This document shows, piece after piece, positions 7,140-15,105 of a DNA stretch of 22,979 nt. The translations under genes and the position numbers were made by a program. How positions within the stretch are numbered: the stretch's first letter is position 1; every line of letters starts with the position of its first letter. This DNA comes from Dictyoglomota bacterium (GTDB lineage Bacteria; Dictyoglomota; Dictyoglomia; Dictyoglomales; Dictyoglomaceae): contig JAKOUL010000028.1 of NCBI GenBank assembly GCA_029776735.1, positions 1-22,979 on the forward strand, in the 5' to 3' direction. Under the pieces are notes generated by a model. It was given only the letters and a program-made list of their open reading frames with translations, searched no databases and had not been told where the DNA came from.

Positions 7140-8489
7140 TTAAGAATTTAGCTCCTCTAATACTTGCTTCACATACTCTTCTAATTTACGATCTTCCGAA
7201 TACTTTTTCCCAATCTCTGTGATATTCTCCACAGCTTCTTTTACAAAATCTCTAAGATCACCTTCATAGTATTTTGCAATATTTCTATAAAAATATGGGA
7301 AATTTTGTCTCTTTTCAAAGGTAAGATGAGAAAAGAAATGTTTTACTTCTGAAGTACTATTCTTAATAAAATTATCCCATTCTTTCCTAAATTCATCTTC
7401 TAAGCCTTCCTTTTCAAATCTATTCAGCATTCTTTGCCAGAAAATAAAAAATGAGTTCAAAATATCCAACTTAGCATTATCTCCTAAGGCTAAGATCAAC
7501 TTCTTATCTAAGAGGGATTTTATTATTTGAAGAGATCTGAGCTCTCCAAAAGGTAAAATCTCTTTTATTTCGGAAAGACTTCTTTCTCCATCAAAAAACC
7601 AGAGAACTATATTCTCTTCAATATTTTCACTATAATTTACTGATACAAAGATTTTATCCATTAAAGGAGAGAGTTCTTGATCAAGGAACATTATCTTTGC
7701 AGTATCTATTACATTATTTACCCCAAGTTTTCCATAATTCTCTAAGAAACTAAAGACTTTCTTAATAATCTCAAAGAATTCTTCCTGAGATATATCCCTT
7801 ACAAATGGATAAATATCATACCATACTACCTTTCGCTCCTTTGTTAAAGCCTCAAATAAAGAAACGTAATAGGTAGAAAAATCTTTCAAAAATTCTCCCC
7901 ATTTCTTCCTGAAACTTCTCTCTTCCTCTCTCTCTAAGGTAGAAAGAAAATATCTCCAAAATGTATAAGCCCAAAAAAGATTTAAATTCTCATCAATTCT
8001 TAAAAGCTTTTCTTCTTCCCTTAACTTGGTGATTGCTCTTAAGGTGCGAGACTCCCCATAAGGAGAGTTTAAGATAATATCCTTTGTTTTTCCCAAACCA
8101 TCAAATAGAGAACCTATCTCTTTTTCTTCATCAGTTAAATTCTTTGTATCTACAAATAGAAATATCAAGTCTTCTAAATACTCAACAAGATCAATATCTT
8201 TAGAAACATCTACTAATATATGTAGAGGGTCTAAATTGAGCTTATTTGATGGAGATTTTTCATCAGGATAAAAAGCAAAATATCCATCTCCCCAAAAATT
8301 TAATCCAAGAATTGCATCTTCATCTTCGCAGTTTTGAGCTTTGATATGAGTTATCATACCATCTTCAAAGTATATCTCAGTCTTCTTTGACCCATTAGTA
8401 AGCTCTAATCTCCCTGATCTTCTACCAAAAGAAAGAGTTTCAAAAACCTCCCACAAAGAGAGACTTTTTAGATCTCCACTAAGACTCAT
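7140..8489 (-). CDS. PATAN (DUF4388) domain protein with duplicated C-terminal unit
   Basis: A soluble protein of 449 residues with no signal peptide. Residues 1-95 are a typical PATAN/DUF4388 domain: LSGDLKSLSLWEVFETL, then RSGRLEL and a YFEDGMITH strand. The family occurs with two-component and gliding/twitching regulators such as PatA, where it is thought to be a protein-interaction module. The rest consists of two similar units, about 101-254 and 270-430: each has a winged-helix-like stretch (FDG at 129-131 and 299-301; SPYGESRTLRAI and LPFGELRSLQII) followed by a helical stretch starting FW (177 and 350). The ATG follows AGGGGGT. No receiver, kinase or GGDEF domain is present, so the partner is unknown. 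Domain call firm, function not. Confidence 0.8.
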   Translation of the reverse strand: MSLSGDLKSLSLWEVFETLSFGRRSGRLELTNGSKKTEIYFEDGMITHIKAQNCEDEDAILGLNFWGDGYFAFYPDEKSPSNKLNLDPLHILVDVSKDIDLVEYLEDLIFLFVDTKNLTDEEKEIGSLFDGLGKTKDIILNSPYGESRTLRAITKLREEEKLLRIDENLNLFWAYTFWRYFLSTLEREEERSFRKKWGEFLKDFSTYYVSLFEALTKERKVVWYDIYPFVRDISQEEFFEIIKKVFSFLENYGKLGVNNVIDTAKIMFLDQELSPLMDKIFVSVNYSENIEENIVLWFFDGERSLSEIKEILPFGELRSLQIIKSLLDKKLILALGDNAKLDILNSFFIFWQRMLNRFEKEGLEDEFRKEWDNFIKNSTSEVKHFFSHLTFEKRQNFPYFYRNIAKYYEGDLRDFVKEAVENITEIGKKYSEDRKLEEYVKQVLEELNS

Positions 8490-8519
8490 TTCTATACCCC
8501 CTCTCTCAAAATATTAGTA

Positions 8520-8554
8520 AGAAGGGGAAAACCCTCCTTTGAGCTTCCCCTTCT
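8520..8554 (-). terminator. Stem-loop between the CBM22 lipoprotein gene and the PATAN gene
   Basis: A perfect 10-base stem, AGAAGGGGAA (8520-8529) with TTCCCCTTCT (8545-8554), has a 15-base loop. On the minus strand it follows the lipoprotein stop by about 58 bases, but the downstream T-tract is poor (TACTAATATTTT). It may end the importer operon or form the very 5' end of the PATAN mRNA, since the likely -10 lies immediately upstream (8561-8569). On the minus strand the loop carries AAAGGAGGG. Confidence 0.5.
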
Positions 8555-8560
8555 CTTTTC

Positions 8561-8569
8561 ATTATATCA
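8561..8569 (-). promoter_or_regulatory. Candidate extended -10 promoter for the PATAN gene
   Basis: On the minus strand TGATATAAT is a perfect extended -10 element. No convincing -35 lies 16-18 bases upstream. Transcription would start near 8554, at the base of the stem-loop. Confidence 0.45.
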
Positions 8570-8612
8570 AATTTTTAAAAATTTAAATATTTTTCTGAAA
8601 TTTTAGCACAAC

Positions 8613-9275
8613 TTAATCCAAATAATCCTTATAGTATTTTGCAAATAAATCGTATAATTCGGGAGTAATTTTAAAACCAGTTTTTCCTTCTGTAATTACT
8701 AAGTCATCAATATAGAAAGAAAGAGTCACATTACCAGGTACCTCCACATAAAGGGTTAACTCCTCTACAGAAACATCTGCAGGAATACTATAGGTTCCAG
8801 CAAATTCAACCCATTTTCCACTGGGAACTACACCATGCTTTATCCAGTTATACTGAGTGCTTCCATCAGTATTATATTTTCTCTGCATTGTAAGACCCAT
8901 ATTCTGATCAGAACCAGAGTTTTGAAACACCCAGATTGATATGCTATAAGTCTTCCCAGGCTTTAAGATATTCTTAAGAGGAATCTGAGCTCCATGCCAA
9001 TCTGCACTTCTTCCTTCTATATAAAGGCTAAACTTTCCAGCATGTGCTTCTTTATCCGTAACAGTTATCTTAACCCCACTTCCTCTTGGTTGCCATCCTT
9101 CTATATCTCCAGATTCAAAAGTAGTAAGCACCACTGCTTTAGGGACTTCAGATACTTTCCCCTCAACTTCTGGAGTGGTAGGTACAGGCACTTGAGATAC
9201 CTCTTGAGGCTTTGCACATCCCGAGATAAGAACAATAAAGATCAAAAGGAGTGTAACAACTAAAAATTTTTTCAT
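8613..9275 (-). CDS. CBM22-type carbohydrate-binding lipoprotein (long form)
   Basis: A 220-residue lipoprotein. Its hydrophobic signal ends in the lipobox ISGC (C20), followed by a Pro/Val/Glu-rich linker (about 21-50). Residues about 51-195 look like a CBM22 xylan-binding module: FESGDIEGWQPRGSG, GKFSLYIEGR, WHGAQIPL, KTYSISIWVFQ and a final FYIDDLVI strand. No catalytic domain follows; a tail ending KYYKDYLD closes the protein. It is therefore probably a membrane-anchored xylan or xylo-oligosaccharide-binding protein. The ATG follows GGAGGG. It is paralogous to the neighbour at 9338-9904 and lies downstream of the importer genes. CBM22 versus the related CBM4/9 group could be checked by profile search. 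Confidence 0.82.
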   Translation of the reverse strand: MKKFLVVTLLLIFIVLISGCAKPQEVSQVPVPTTPEVEGKVSEVPKAVVLTTFESGDIEGWQPRGSGVKITVTDKEAHAGKFSLYIEGRSADWHGAQIPLKNILKPGKTYSISIWVFQNSGSDQNMGLTMQRKYNTDGSTQYNWIKHGVVPSGKWVEFAGTYSIPADVSVEELTLYVEVPGNVTLSFYIDDLVITEGKTGFKITPELYDLFAKYYKDYLD

Positions 9276-9305
9276 TAGATATCCCTCCTAATACAGGATT
9301 TAATA

Positions 9306-9328
9306 GGGGAAGAGTTTTACTCTTCCCC
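9306..9328 (-). terminator. Intercistronic stem-loop between the two CBM22 lipoprotein genes
   Basis: A perfect 10-base stem, GGGGAAGAGT (9306-9315) with ACTCTTCCCC (9319-9328), has a three-base loop and begins 9 bases after the upstream stop codon. No real T-tract follows on the minus strand (TATTAAATCC), so it may act as a partial terminator or an RNA-processing or stability element rather than a full stop. Confidence 0.55.
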
Positions 9329-9337
9329 TCCAAATGC

Positions 9338-9904
9338 CTATTGCTCGTATATTACTAAGTCGTCAATGTAATAAGAAAGTGTAGCCGTAGGCGACTCCAC
9401 ATAAAGAAGCAGATAAGTAGCGGTAGCAGGAACAGGATATGAGTTACTTAGTTCAATCCAAGTTTTGTCTGGAACATCTTTCTGGTACACTACACTATCG
9501 TAGTCAGTTAATCCATCATTATTTTTTCTTTCCATAGTAAGAGTAAGCTTCTGACTAGTACCAGATTCCTGATATACCCAGATTGATATGTTATAAGCTT
9601 TATTAGGTTGTAAGTACTGAGCCCCATCCTCTTTTAACATTTCAATCTGAGCTCCATGCCAAGTGCCATTTCTTCCTGATACATATAAGGAATATTCACC
9701 AGTATGTTTAACAGCAGTAGTTGGAGTTATTGTTACTCCGCCTCCTCTTGGCTGCCATCCCTGTGCTGAACCATCTTCAAAATCTGTAGAGATTACAGGC
9801 TGCCTTTCCTCAGGTAGTGGTGTCTCTTCTTTAGGAGCACAACCTGAGACCATCACCATTAAAAGGGTACTTAATAGCAAGATACTCAAAACTTTTTTGA
9901 CCAT
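9338..9904 (-). CDS. CBM22-type carbohydrate-binding lipoprotein (short form)
   Basis: A 188-residue lipoprotein with the lipobox VSGC (C22), a short charged linker, and one CBM22-like module to the end: FEDGSAQGWQPRGGG, GEYSLYVSGR, WHGAQIEM, KAYNISIWVYQ, and a last strand SYYIDDLVIYEQ. It contains no enzyme domain. The close similarity to the 8613-9275 protein throughout the module marks a tandem duplication; they differ in linker and C-terminal tail. It probably holds xylan or its fragments near the cell surface for the importer. Preceded by the solute-binding protein gene, a weak stem-loop (9967-9989) and a possible own promoter. The ATG follows GGAGGG. Confidence 0.82.
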   Translation of the reverse strand: MVKKVLSILLLSTLLMVMVSGCAPKEETPLPEERQPVISTDFEDGSAQGWQPRGGGVTITPTTAVKHTGEYSLYVSGRNGTWHGAQIEMLKEDGAQYLQPNKAYNISIWVYQESGTSQKLTLTMERKNNDGLTDYDSVVYQKDVPDKTWIELSNSYPVPATATYLLLYVESPTATLSYYIDDLVIYEQ

Positions 9905-9929
9905 CCTAACTCACCCTCCTTTTTAAATA

Positions 9930-9958
9930 ATTATACAAACGCTTTTAACATTTGAAAA
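9930..9958 (-). promoter_or_regulatory. Candidate internal promoter before the short CBM22 lipoprotein gene
   Basis: On the minus strand, TATAAT (9930-9935) is preceded by TTTTCA (9953-9958) with a 17-base spacer. The spacer contains AAAAGCGTTT, resembling a LacI-family half-symmetric site but unlike the palindrome at 16208. It could allow the lipoproteins to be made separately from the transporter. Confidence 0.4.
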
Positions 9959-9966
9959 CATGAAGA

Positions 9967-9989
9967 GGAAGGAAATAAACTCTCCTTCC
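9967..9989 (-). terminator. Weak stem-loop after the solute-binding protein gene
   Basis: GGAAGGA (9967-9973) pairs with TCCTTCC (9983-9989) across a nine-base loop. On the minus strand it is followed by TCTTCATGTTTT. A partial terminator is plausible. Confidence 0.4.
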
Positions 9990-10002
9990 CCCTCAATTTT
10001 TA

Positions 10003-11916
10003 CTACTTAAAGAAGAACTGCTCTGGGAAGGAATTTAATTCTGATCTCACAGGATCGTCCCAGATTATTCCGTCAGGTACATTCTTTAGATTATTCTTTA
10101 CAACTACAAGCTGTGGTAATCCTCCCACGGTACCAATGATCCATATATTCTTCCTATGTAATGTAATCATCTGTTTTATAAGAAGATCCCTTTTCTTTGC
10201 ATCAGTAGTAACATTAATTTGATCCCATAATTCATAGACCTTCTTTAAATCACCACTGGGTTCTTCTCCTTCTTTGCCCTTAGTCCAATACCATCTTGCA
10301 TAAAGCGGTGCCCATGGTCCATCGGTCCATGTTCCAAGAAGTCTTCCTGCAGAAATTGCTACATTTGTCATACGATCCATGACCCATATACCAATCTCTA
10401 TATCTCCGGAGTCACAATTAGTGGTATATAAACTCCTATCAACTTGTTTAATAATAGTCTTGATTCCTACCGCTTCCCAGTAGCTCTTAAGAAGCTCCAT
10501 AGTGCCCATATTAGCATTACCAGGATAACTGGTAAAGCTTACCACAAGCTCTATAGGTTTCCCATCAGGTCCAACTCTAAAACCATCTTTACCTACTTTT
10601 AAGCCCAAAGTATCAAGAAGCCTTTTTGCCCTTGCCGGATCATATTGAGCATAAGCCTTTGCCCACGCTGCATCATAGTAAGCTCCGCCTGGCGGTATTG
10701 CAGCTTGCATTGGCACACCCAATCCAAAGTAGAGAATCTTATTGATCTCATCTCTATTTATAGCCAAGGATAGTGCTTGTCTAAACCTCACATCCTGGAA
10801 TAACTTTCTCTTTATAGGATCCTTTATGTTTTGGTTAAGATAAACAGCAGGATCCGCACCTGTACCAGATCTCCAAGTAAGTACTTTGTAATTTCCTTTA
10901 TCTTTATTCTGCATAAATAGAGTATAGTTAGGAAGTTTTATATTACGAGCCTGCATATCTATTTCTCCAGCAATTGCCTTCATATTGATCATTTCTGCAT
11001 CACTTACTAAATAATGTACTACTCTATCCACATATGGAAGTTGATTTCCCTCTGGATCTACTACTGGATAATATGGGTTCCTCTCCATCACATATACTGG
11101 CTCGTTGGGAGTCTTACTGGTTACTTTCCAAGGCGACATAGTAGGAAGATCAGGATTTTGTATGTAATCAATCATATACTGGAATAACTCATACCATTTA
11201 CTAAATCCTTTCTGTTTTGTTAAAGTTTCAAGTTTATCTTTAGATGTATATTTAGGATGAAATTGTTTTAAATAATGCATAGGTGCATAGAAAGAGAGAG
11301 AGCCTTTTGAAGTATCAATAAACCATCCCTGAGTAGGAAACGAATAAATAAACATTGGGTTTGGTTCTTTAAAGGTAATTTTAAAAGTATAAGTATCAAC
11401 CTTTTCAAATTTTGCTTTTTCGTTTCCGCTCATTAGACCAGAAGGGAATGTTGGTGTCAACTCTTCATTATTAATTACGTCTTCGTACCAGAACATCACA
11501 TCATCTACTGTCATTGGTACACCATCAGACCATTTAAGCCCTTCTCTTAACTTAAATGTGTAAACTTTTCCATCTTTAGAGATAGTATATTTCTCTACAA
11601 GCCAAGGTAAGATAGTTTTACTATCAGAAGCCCATCTTAACAAGTTATTTGCATCATAACACAATTTTCCAATACACCATCTATCACCAGGTCCCAGCCA
11701 AGCTCTTCTTATAGTACCACCATATTTTCCAATTTCCTCAAATGGTTTTACCACTATAGGATTCTTAGGAAGTCTCTCTTCCACAGGAGGTAATTTCCCT
11801 TGCTTAACAAGTTGAGCAAGCATGGGAGACTCATTATACTTCTTTTGTCCTACAATGGTATTTCCAAATATCAACAGGAAAATTAATAAAACTGATAGAA
11901 ACTTAACACACCTCAT
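10003..11916 (-). CDS. ABC transporter solute-binding protein (SBP_bac_5, Opp/Dpp family)
   Basis: Extracytoplasmic binding protein of the importer, 637 residues. A Sec signal (MRCVKFLSVLLIFLLIFGNT, cleavage probably after IVG near residue 23) lacks a lipobox Cys, so the mature protein should be soluble in a periplasm. Family features are the GGTIRRA start of the mature fold, the segment around YTFKLREGLKWSDGVPMTVDDVMF and the later FRQALSLAINRDEI. The family is named for oligopeptides, but in Thermotoga and similar bacteria members bind oligosaccharides; the neighbouring CBM22 and GH67 genes favour xylo- or aldouronic-oligosaccharides. The ATG follows GGGGGTG and lies 18 bases after the ATPase gene. 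Family certain, ligand inferred. Confidence 0.9.
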   Translation of the reverse strand: MRCVKFLSVLLIFLLIFGNTIVGQKKYNESPMLAQLVKQGKLPPVEERLPKNPIVVKPFEEIGKYGGTIRRAWLGPGDRWCIGKLCYDANNLLRWASDSKTILPWLVEKYTISKDGKVYTFKLREGLKWSDGVPMTVDDVMFWYEDVINNEELTPTFPSGLMSGNEKAKFEKVDTYTFKITFKEPNPMFIYSFPTQGWFIDTSKGSLSFYAPMHYLKQFHPKYTSKDKLETLTKQKGFSKWYELFQYMIDYIQNPDLPTMSPWKVTSKTPNEPVYVMERNPYYPVVDPEGNQLPYVDRVVHYLVSDAEMINMKAIAGEIDMQARNIKLPNYTLFMQNKDKGNYKVLTWRSGTGADPAVYLNQNIKDPIKRKLFQDVRFRQALSLAINRDEINKILYFGLGVPMQAAIPPGGAYYDAAWAKAYAQYDPARAKRLLDTLGLKVGKDGFRVGPDGKPIELVVSFTSYPGNANMGTMELLKSYWEAVGIKTIIKQVDRSLYTTNCDSGDIEIGIWVMDRMTNVAISAGRLLGTWTDGPWAPLYARWYWTKGKEGEEPSGDLKKVYELWDQINVTTDAKKRDLLIKQMITLHRKNIWIIGTVGGLPQLVVVKNNLKNVPDGIIWDDPVRSELNSFPEQFFFK

Positions 11917-11934
11917 ACCTTCACCCCCAAAACT

Positions 11935-12945
11935 TTAAGAAATTGGGATTCCTTTAAGATCTAACTCCTTTGCAAAGTGGCATGCTACATAATGCTCATT
12001 GCCAATATCTGCTAATTCAGGTCTCACCTCCTTACATACATCTTTCACATAATTACATCTGGGATGGAAATAACATCCAGAAGGAGGATTAGATGCATCA
12101 GGTACTTCTCCTTTTAGAAGTACCCTTTTCATTTTCATATTAGGATCAGGTTTTGGTACCGCAGAAAGGAGAGCCTCTGTATAAGGATGCTTTGGATTCT
12201 CAAATATCTCTTCCGTCTTTGCAAGTTCTACAATTTTTCCTACATACATCACTGCGACCCTATCACAAATATGCTCCACTACTCCTAAATCGTGAGAAAT
12301 AAATAAGTAAGTAAGATGAAACTCCTCCTGGAGATCCCTAAGAAGATTTAATACCTGTGCTTGTATAGAGACATCCAGAGCTGATACAGGTTCATCGCAC
12401 ACCACAAGTTTTGGATTCAAAGCAAGAGCCCTTGCGATACTTATCCTCTGCCTCTGTCCTCCAGAGAAAGCATGAGGATATCTTCTCATATATTCTGGTC
12501 TTAATCCCACTTCTCTCATCAAGTATGCTACCCTATCGTCAAGTTCCTTTCCCTTTGCAATTCCATTTACAAGAAGTGGTTCACCAATAATATCTTTTAC
12601 GGTCATTCTTGGATTAAGAGATCTAAAGGGATCTTGGAAAATCATCTGCATATATTTTCTTATTTTATTTAGCTCCTTATAAGGAAGTTTAGATACATCT
12701 ATGGACTCCCCATCCACATGAAGAATTATCTCTCCATCTGTAGGATCATAAGCCCTCAAAATCACTTTACCAGTAGTTGTCTTTCCACAACCCGATTCTC
12801 CTACAAGTCCAAGAGTTTCCCCTTCCCTTATAAAAAAGCTTATATCATCTACAGCTCTTATTGTAGCTATCTGTCTCTTAAAAAATCCTTCTGTAATAGG
12901 AAAATATTTCTTTAAATTTTTTACCTCTAATAATACATTATCCAT
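11935..12945 (-). CDS. ABC importer ATPase, OppF/DppF type
   Basis: Energises the importer from the cytoplasmic face. With the start at ATG 12945 (336 aa): Walker A GESGCGKT (49-56), signature SGGQRQ (161-166), Walker B VVCDEP (181-186) and H-loop H218. The C-terminal Opp/Dpp extension has four Cys (C291, C297, C304, C322; GCYFHPRC...) of the kind shown in some homologues to hold a 4Fe-4S cluster. An in-frame ATG six codons upstream (12963) is possible, but GAGGTGG is well placed only for 12945, where the gene overlaps the preceding stop by 8 bases (ATGGATAA). Confidence 0.93.
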   Translation of the reverse strand: MDNVLLEVKNLKKYFPITEGFFKRQIATIRAVDDISFFIREGETLGLVGESGCGKTTTGKVILRAYDPTDGEIILHVDGESIDVSKLPYKELNKIRKYMQMIFQDPFRSLNPRMTVKDIIGEPLLVNGIAKGKELDDRVAYLMREVGLRPEYMRRYPHAFSGGQRQRISIARALALNPKLVVCDEPVSALDVSIQAQVLNLLRDLQEEFHLTYLFISHDLGVVEHICDRVAVMYVGKIVELAKTEEIFENPKHPYTEALLSAVPKPDPNMKMKRVLLKGEVPDASNPPSGCYFHPRCNYVKDVCKEVRPELADIGNEHYVACHFAKELDLKGIPIS

Positions 12946-13939
12946 GATTTTCCACCTCTCCATATAATAGACAGCTTACTTTATGTCCTGGTTTTATTTC
13001 TTTTAGCTCTGGCACTCTAACATCACACAATCCCCTTACAAATTCAGGACATCTTGGGTGGAAATTACATCCCGTAGGAAGATTATAAGGATCAGGAACC
13101 ATACCTTTTATTGCTTTTAATCTTCCCTCTACTCTTTTCCCAATTTTAGGAATAGACTCTAAAAGTGCTTTTGTATAAGGATGACTTGGGTTATGAAATA
13201 TCTCTTCTACAGAAGCACTTTCCACAATCTTACCTAAATACATTACAACAACATCTTCAGCCATCTCTGCAACCACACCTAAATTATGAGTTATCATCAT
13301 GACTGCCATACCAAATTGCTTTTGGAGTTCTTTCATAAGTTCCAAAATTTGAGCCTGAATAGTAACATCCAAGCTCGTGGTAGGCTCATCTGCAATAAGA
13401 AGCTGTGGTCTACAGGAAAGAGCCATGGCAATCATTGCCCTCTGTAACATTCCTCCACTAAATTGATGAGGATATTCATCAATCCTAAGTTCTGGACGTG
13501 GAATACCTGCAATTCTCATAAGTTCTATAACAACTTCTCTTGCTTTTTTCTTATCCAAATTTTGATGAAGAATCACAGCCTCCATAATCTGCTCTCCCAC
13601 AGTATGTACAGGAGAAAAGGAAGCACCTGGTTCTTGGAATATCATAGCTATCTCTTTCCCTCTTATATTTCTAATTTCATCTCCTTTTGGATCTAATTTT
13701 GTTATATCAATAACTTCACCATCTTTATGAAAGAGAATCTCCCCTTGAATTTTGCTTCTTGGACCTGTCAGTTTTAAAATTGATAATGCAGTAACACTTT
13801 TTCCGCAACCAGATTCTCCTACAATTCCAAGAGTTTTTCCTGGTTCAACATCAAAGCTTATGCCATCTACAGCTTTTACAACCCCTTCATCCAGTACAAA
13901 ATACGTCTTTAGATCTTTTACTTCTAATAATTTATCCAT
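12938..13939 (-). CDS. ABC importer ATPase, OppD/DppD type
   Basis: The second ATPase of the heterodimeric pair, 333 residues. Walker A GESGCGKS (41-48), signature SGGMLQ (161-166), Walker B LLIADEP (180-186), H-loop H218. The signature is the SGGM form, slightly different from the partner's SGGQ. The C-terminal extension carries C291, C297, C305 and C323, matching the cluster-binding pattern in its partner. The ATG follows AGGAGG. The gene begins 12 bases after the permease stop and overlaps the next ATPase gene, so the two subunits are probably translated together. Confidence 0.93.
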   Translation of the reverse strand: MDKLLEVKDLKTYFVLDEGVVKAVDGISFDVEPGKTLGIVGESGCGKSVTALSILKLTGPRSKIQGEILFHKDGEVIDITKLDPKGDEIRNIRGKEIAMIFQEPGASFSPVHTVGEQIMEAVILHQNLDKKKAREVVIELMRIAGIPRPELRIDEYPHQFSGGMLQRAMIAMALSCRPQLLIADEPTTSLDVTIQAQILELMKELQKQFGMAVMMITHNLGVVAEMAEDVVVMYLGKIVESASVEEIFHNPSHPYTKALLESIPKIGKRVEGRLKAIKGMVPDPYNLPTGCNFHPRCPEFVRGLCDVRVPELKEIKPGHKVSCLLYGEVENHG

Positions 13940-13951
13940 TTTGTTTCCTCC

Positions 13952-15091
13952 TTATCTTGAATAAGGATCAGCTGCATCTCTCAAACCATCTCCTACAAAA
14001 TTAAAAGACAGAACTACAATGATAATAAAAACTACAGGTAAAAGAAGCCAAGGGGCTAAAGCAACAGTCCTGAAGTTTTGAGCATCTTGAATCAAAACAC
14101 CCCAGCTTATAGCTGGAGGTCTTATACCCAATCCTAAAAAGCTTAATGAGGTCTCTCCTATTATCATACTCGGTATAGAAAGAGTCAAAGATGCAATAAT
14201 ATGGCTTAGGAATGAGGGAAGCATATGCCTAAAGATTATTCTTCTCTCACTTGCTCCTGCAAGTTTTGCAGCAGTAACAAAATCTTCCTCTCTTAAGGAT
14301 AAAAACTTACTCCTTACTTCTCTTGCAAGACCAGTCCACCCAATAAAAGAGAGTATTATGGATATAGCAAAATACACCTTTACAGGAGACCAATTAGCAG
14401 GTACCGCTGCTGAAAGAGCCATCCATAAAGGTAATGTGGGGATACTTCTTATAATCTCTATTATACGTTGAATTAATAAATCAAAAGGACCTCCATAATA
14501 TCCTGAAATTCCTCCAATCACAATTCCAAAAATAAAACTCAAGAAAATACCCACAAGTCCTACAGTCATAGAAATACGAGTACCATAGATAACCCTTGAA
14601 AAAACATCTCTTCCCATACTATCAGTACCAAATAGGAATACATGTCCTCCCTCTTCCACCCCAAAAAGATGAATATTAGTTTTAAATAATCCCAAAAGTT
14701 TATATTCATGTCCTCGCACAAAAAATTTTATAGGATATTTTTTACTCTTATCTTCTTTATAGATCCTTTGTAAAGTGACCGGATCAATCTCCATTTGATA
14801 ACTATAGACAAAAGGTCTTAAGTGGAAACCTGTTTCATCTATAAATCTAACATCCTGAGGTGGAGCAAGTACATATCTAACATCATACTGATGAGGATCA
14901 TATGGAGCAAAAAACTCACAAAAGGCAGCAATTATATAAAAAATAATAAGGATTATTCCCCCTAAAATAGCAAGCTTATTCCTTCTAAATCTCCACCACA
15001 TTAGCTTCCATTGAGAAGCTACATAAATCTTTTCTTCTTTTTCACTTAAGATCTCTTCACTTATTTCTTCTCTTTTTTCTAATTCTGCCAT
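13952..15091 (-). CDS. ABC importer permease, OppC/DppC type
   Basis: Inner-membrane permease of 379 residues. A cytoplasmic N-terminus precedes TM1 (AILGGIILIIFYIIAAF). A long external segment of roughly 85 residues then separates TM1 from the FGTDSMGRDVFSRVIYGTRIS block that starts the conserved domain. The EAA loop is REVRSKFLSLREEDFVTAAKLAGASERRIIFRH in four short stretches (about 260-292). The inserted segment makes it longer than the usual 300 residues; similar insertions occur in carbohydrate-type members. The ATG follows GGAGGT and lies 14 bases from the upstream permease. Confidence 0.92.
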   Translation of the reverse strand: MAELEKREEISEEILSEKEEKIYVASQWKLMWWRFRRNKLAILGGIILIIFYIIAAFCEFFAPYDPHQYDVRYVLAPPQDVRFIDETGFHLRPFVYSYQMEIDPVTLQRIYKEDKSKKYPIKFFVRGHEYKLLGLFKTNIHLFGVEEGGHVFLFGTDSMGRDVFSRVIYGTRISMTVGLVGIFLSFIFGIVIGGISGYYGGPFDLLIQRIIEIIRSIPTLPLWMALSAAVPANWSPVKVYFAISIILSFIGWTGLAREVRSKFLSLREEDFVTAAKLAGASERRIIFRHMLPSFLSHIIASLTLSIPSMIIGETSLSFLGLGIRPPAISWGVLIQDAQNFRTVALAPWLLLPVVFIIIVVLSFNFVGDGLRDAADPYSR

Positions 15092-15105
15092 AGACCTCCA
15101 CCCCC

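Noticed and set aside
8613..8680. C-terminal tail of the long CBM22 lipoprotein (PELYDLFAKYYKDYLD) as a relic of a lost GH10 xylanase domain
   Set aside because: GH10 domains after CBM22 often begin with a similar Lys-Asp-Tyr stretch, but the next 60 bases carry no trace of GH10 in any frame I read, so the likeness is too short to call.
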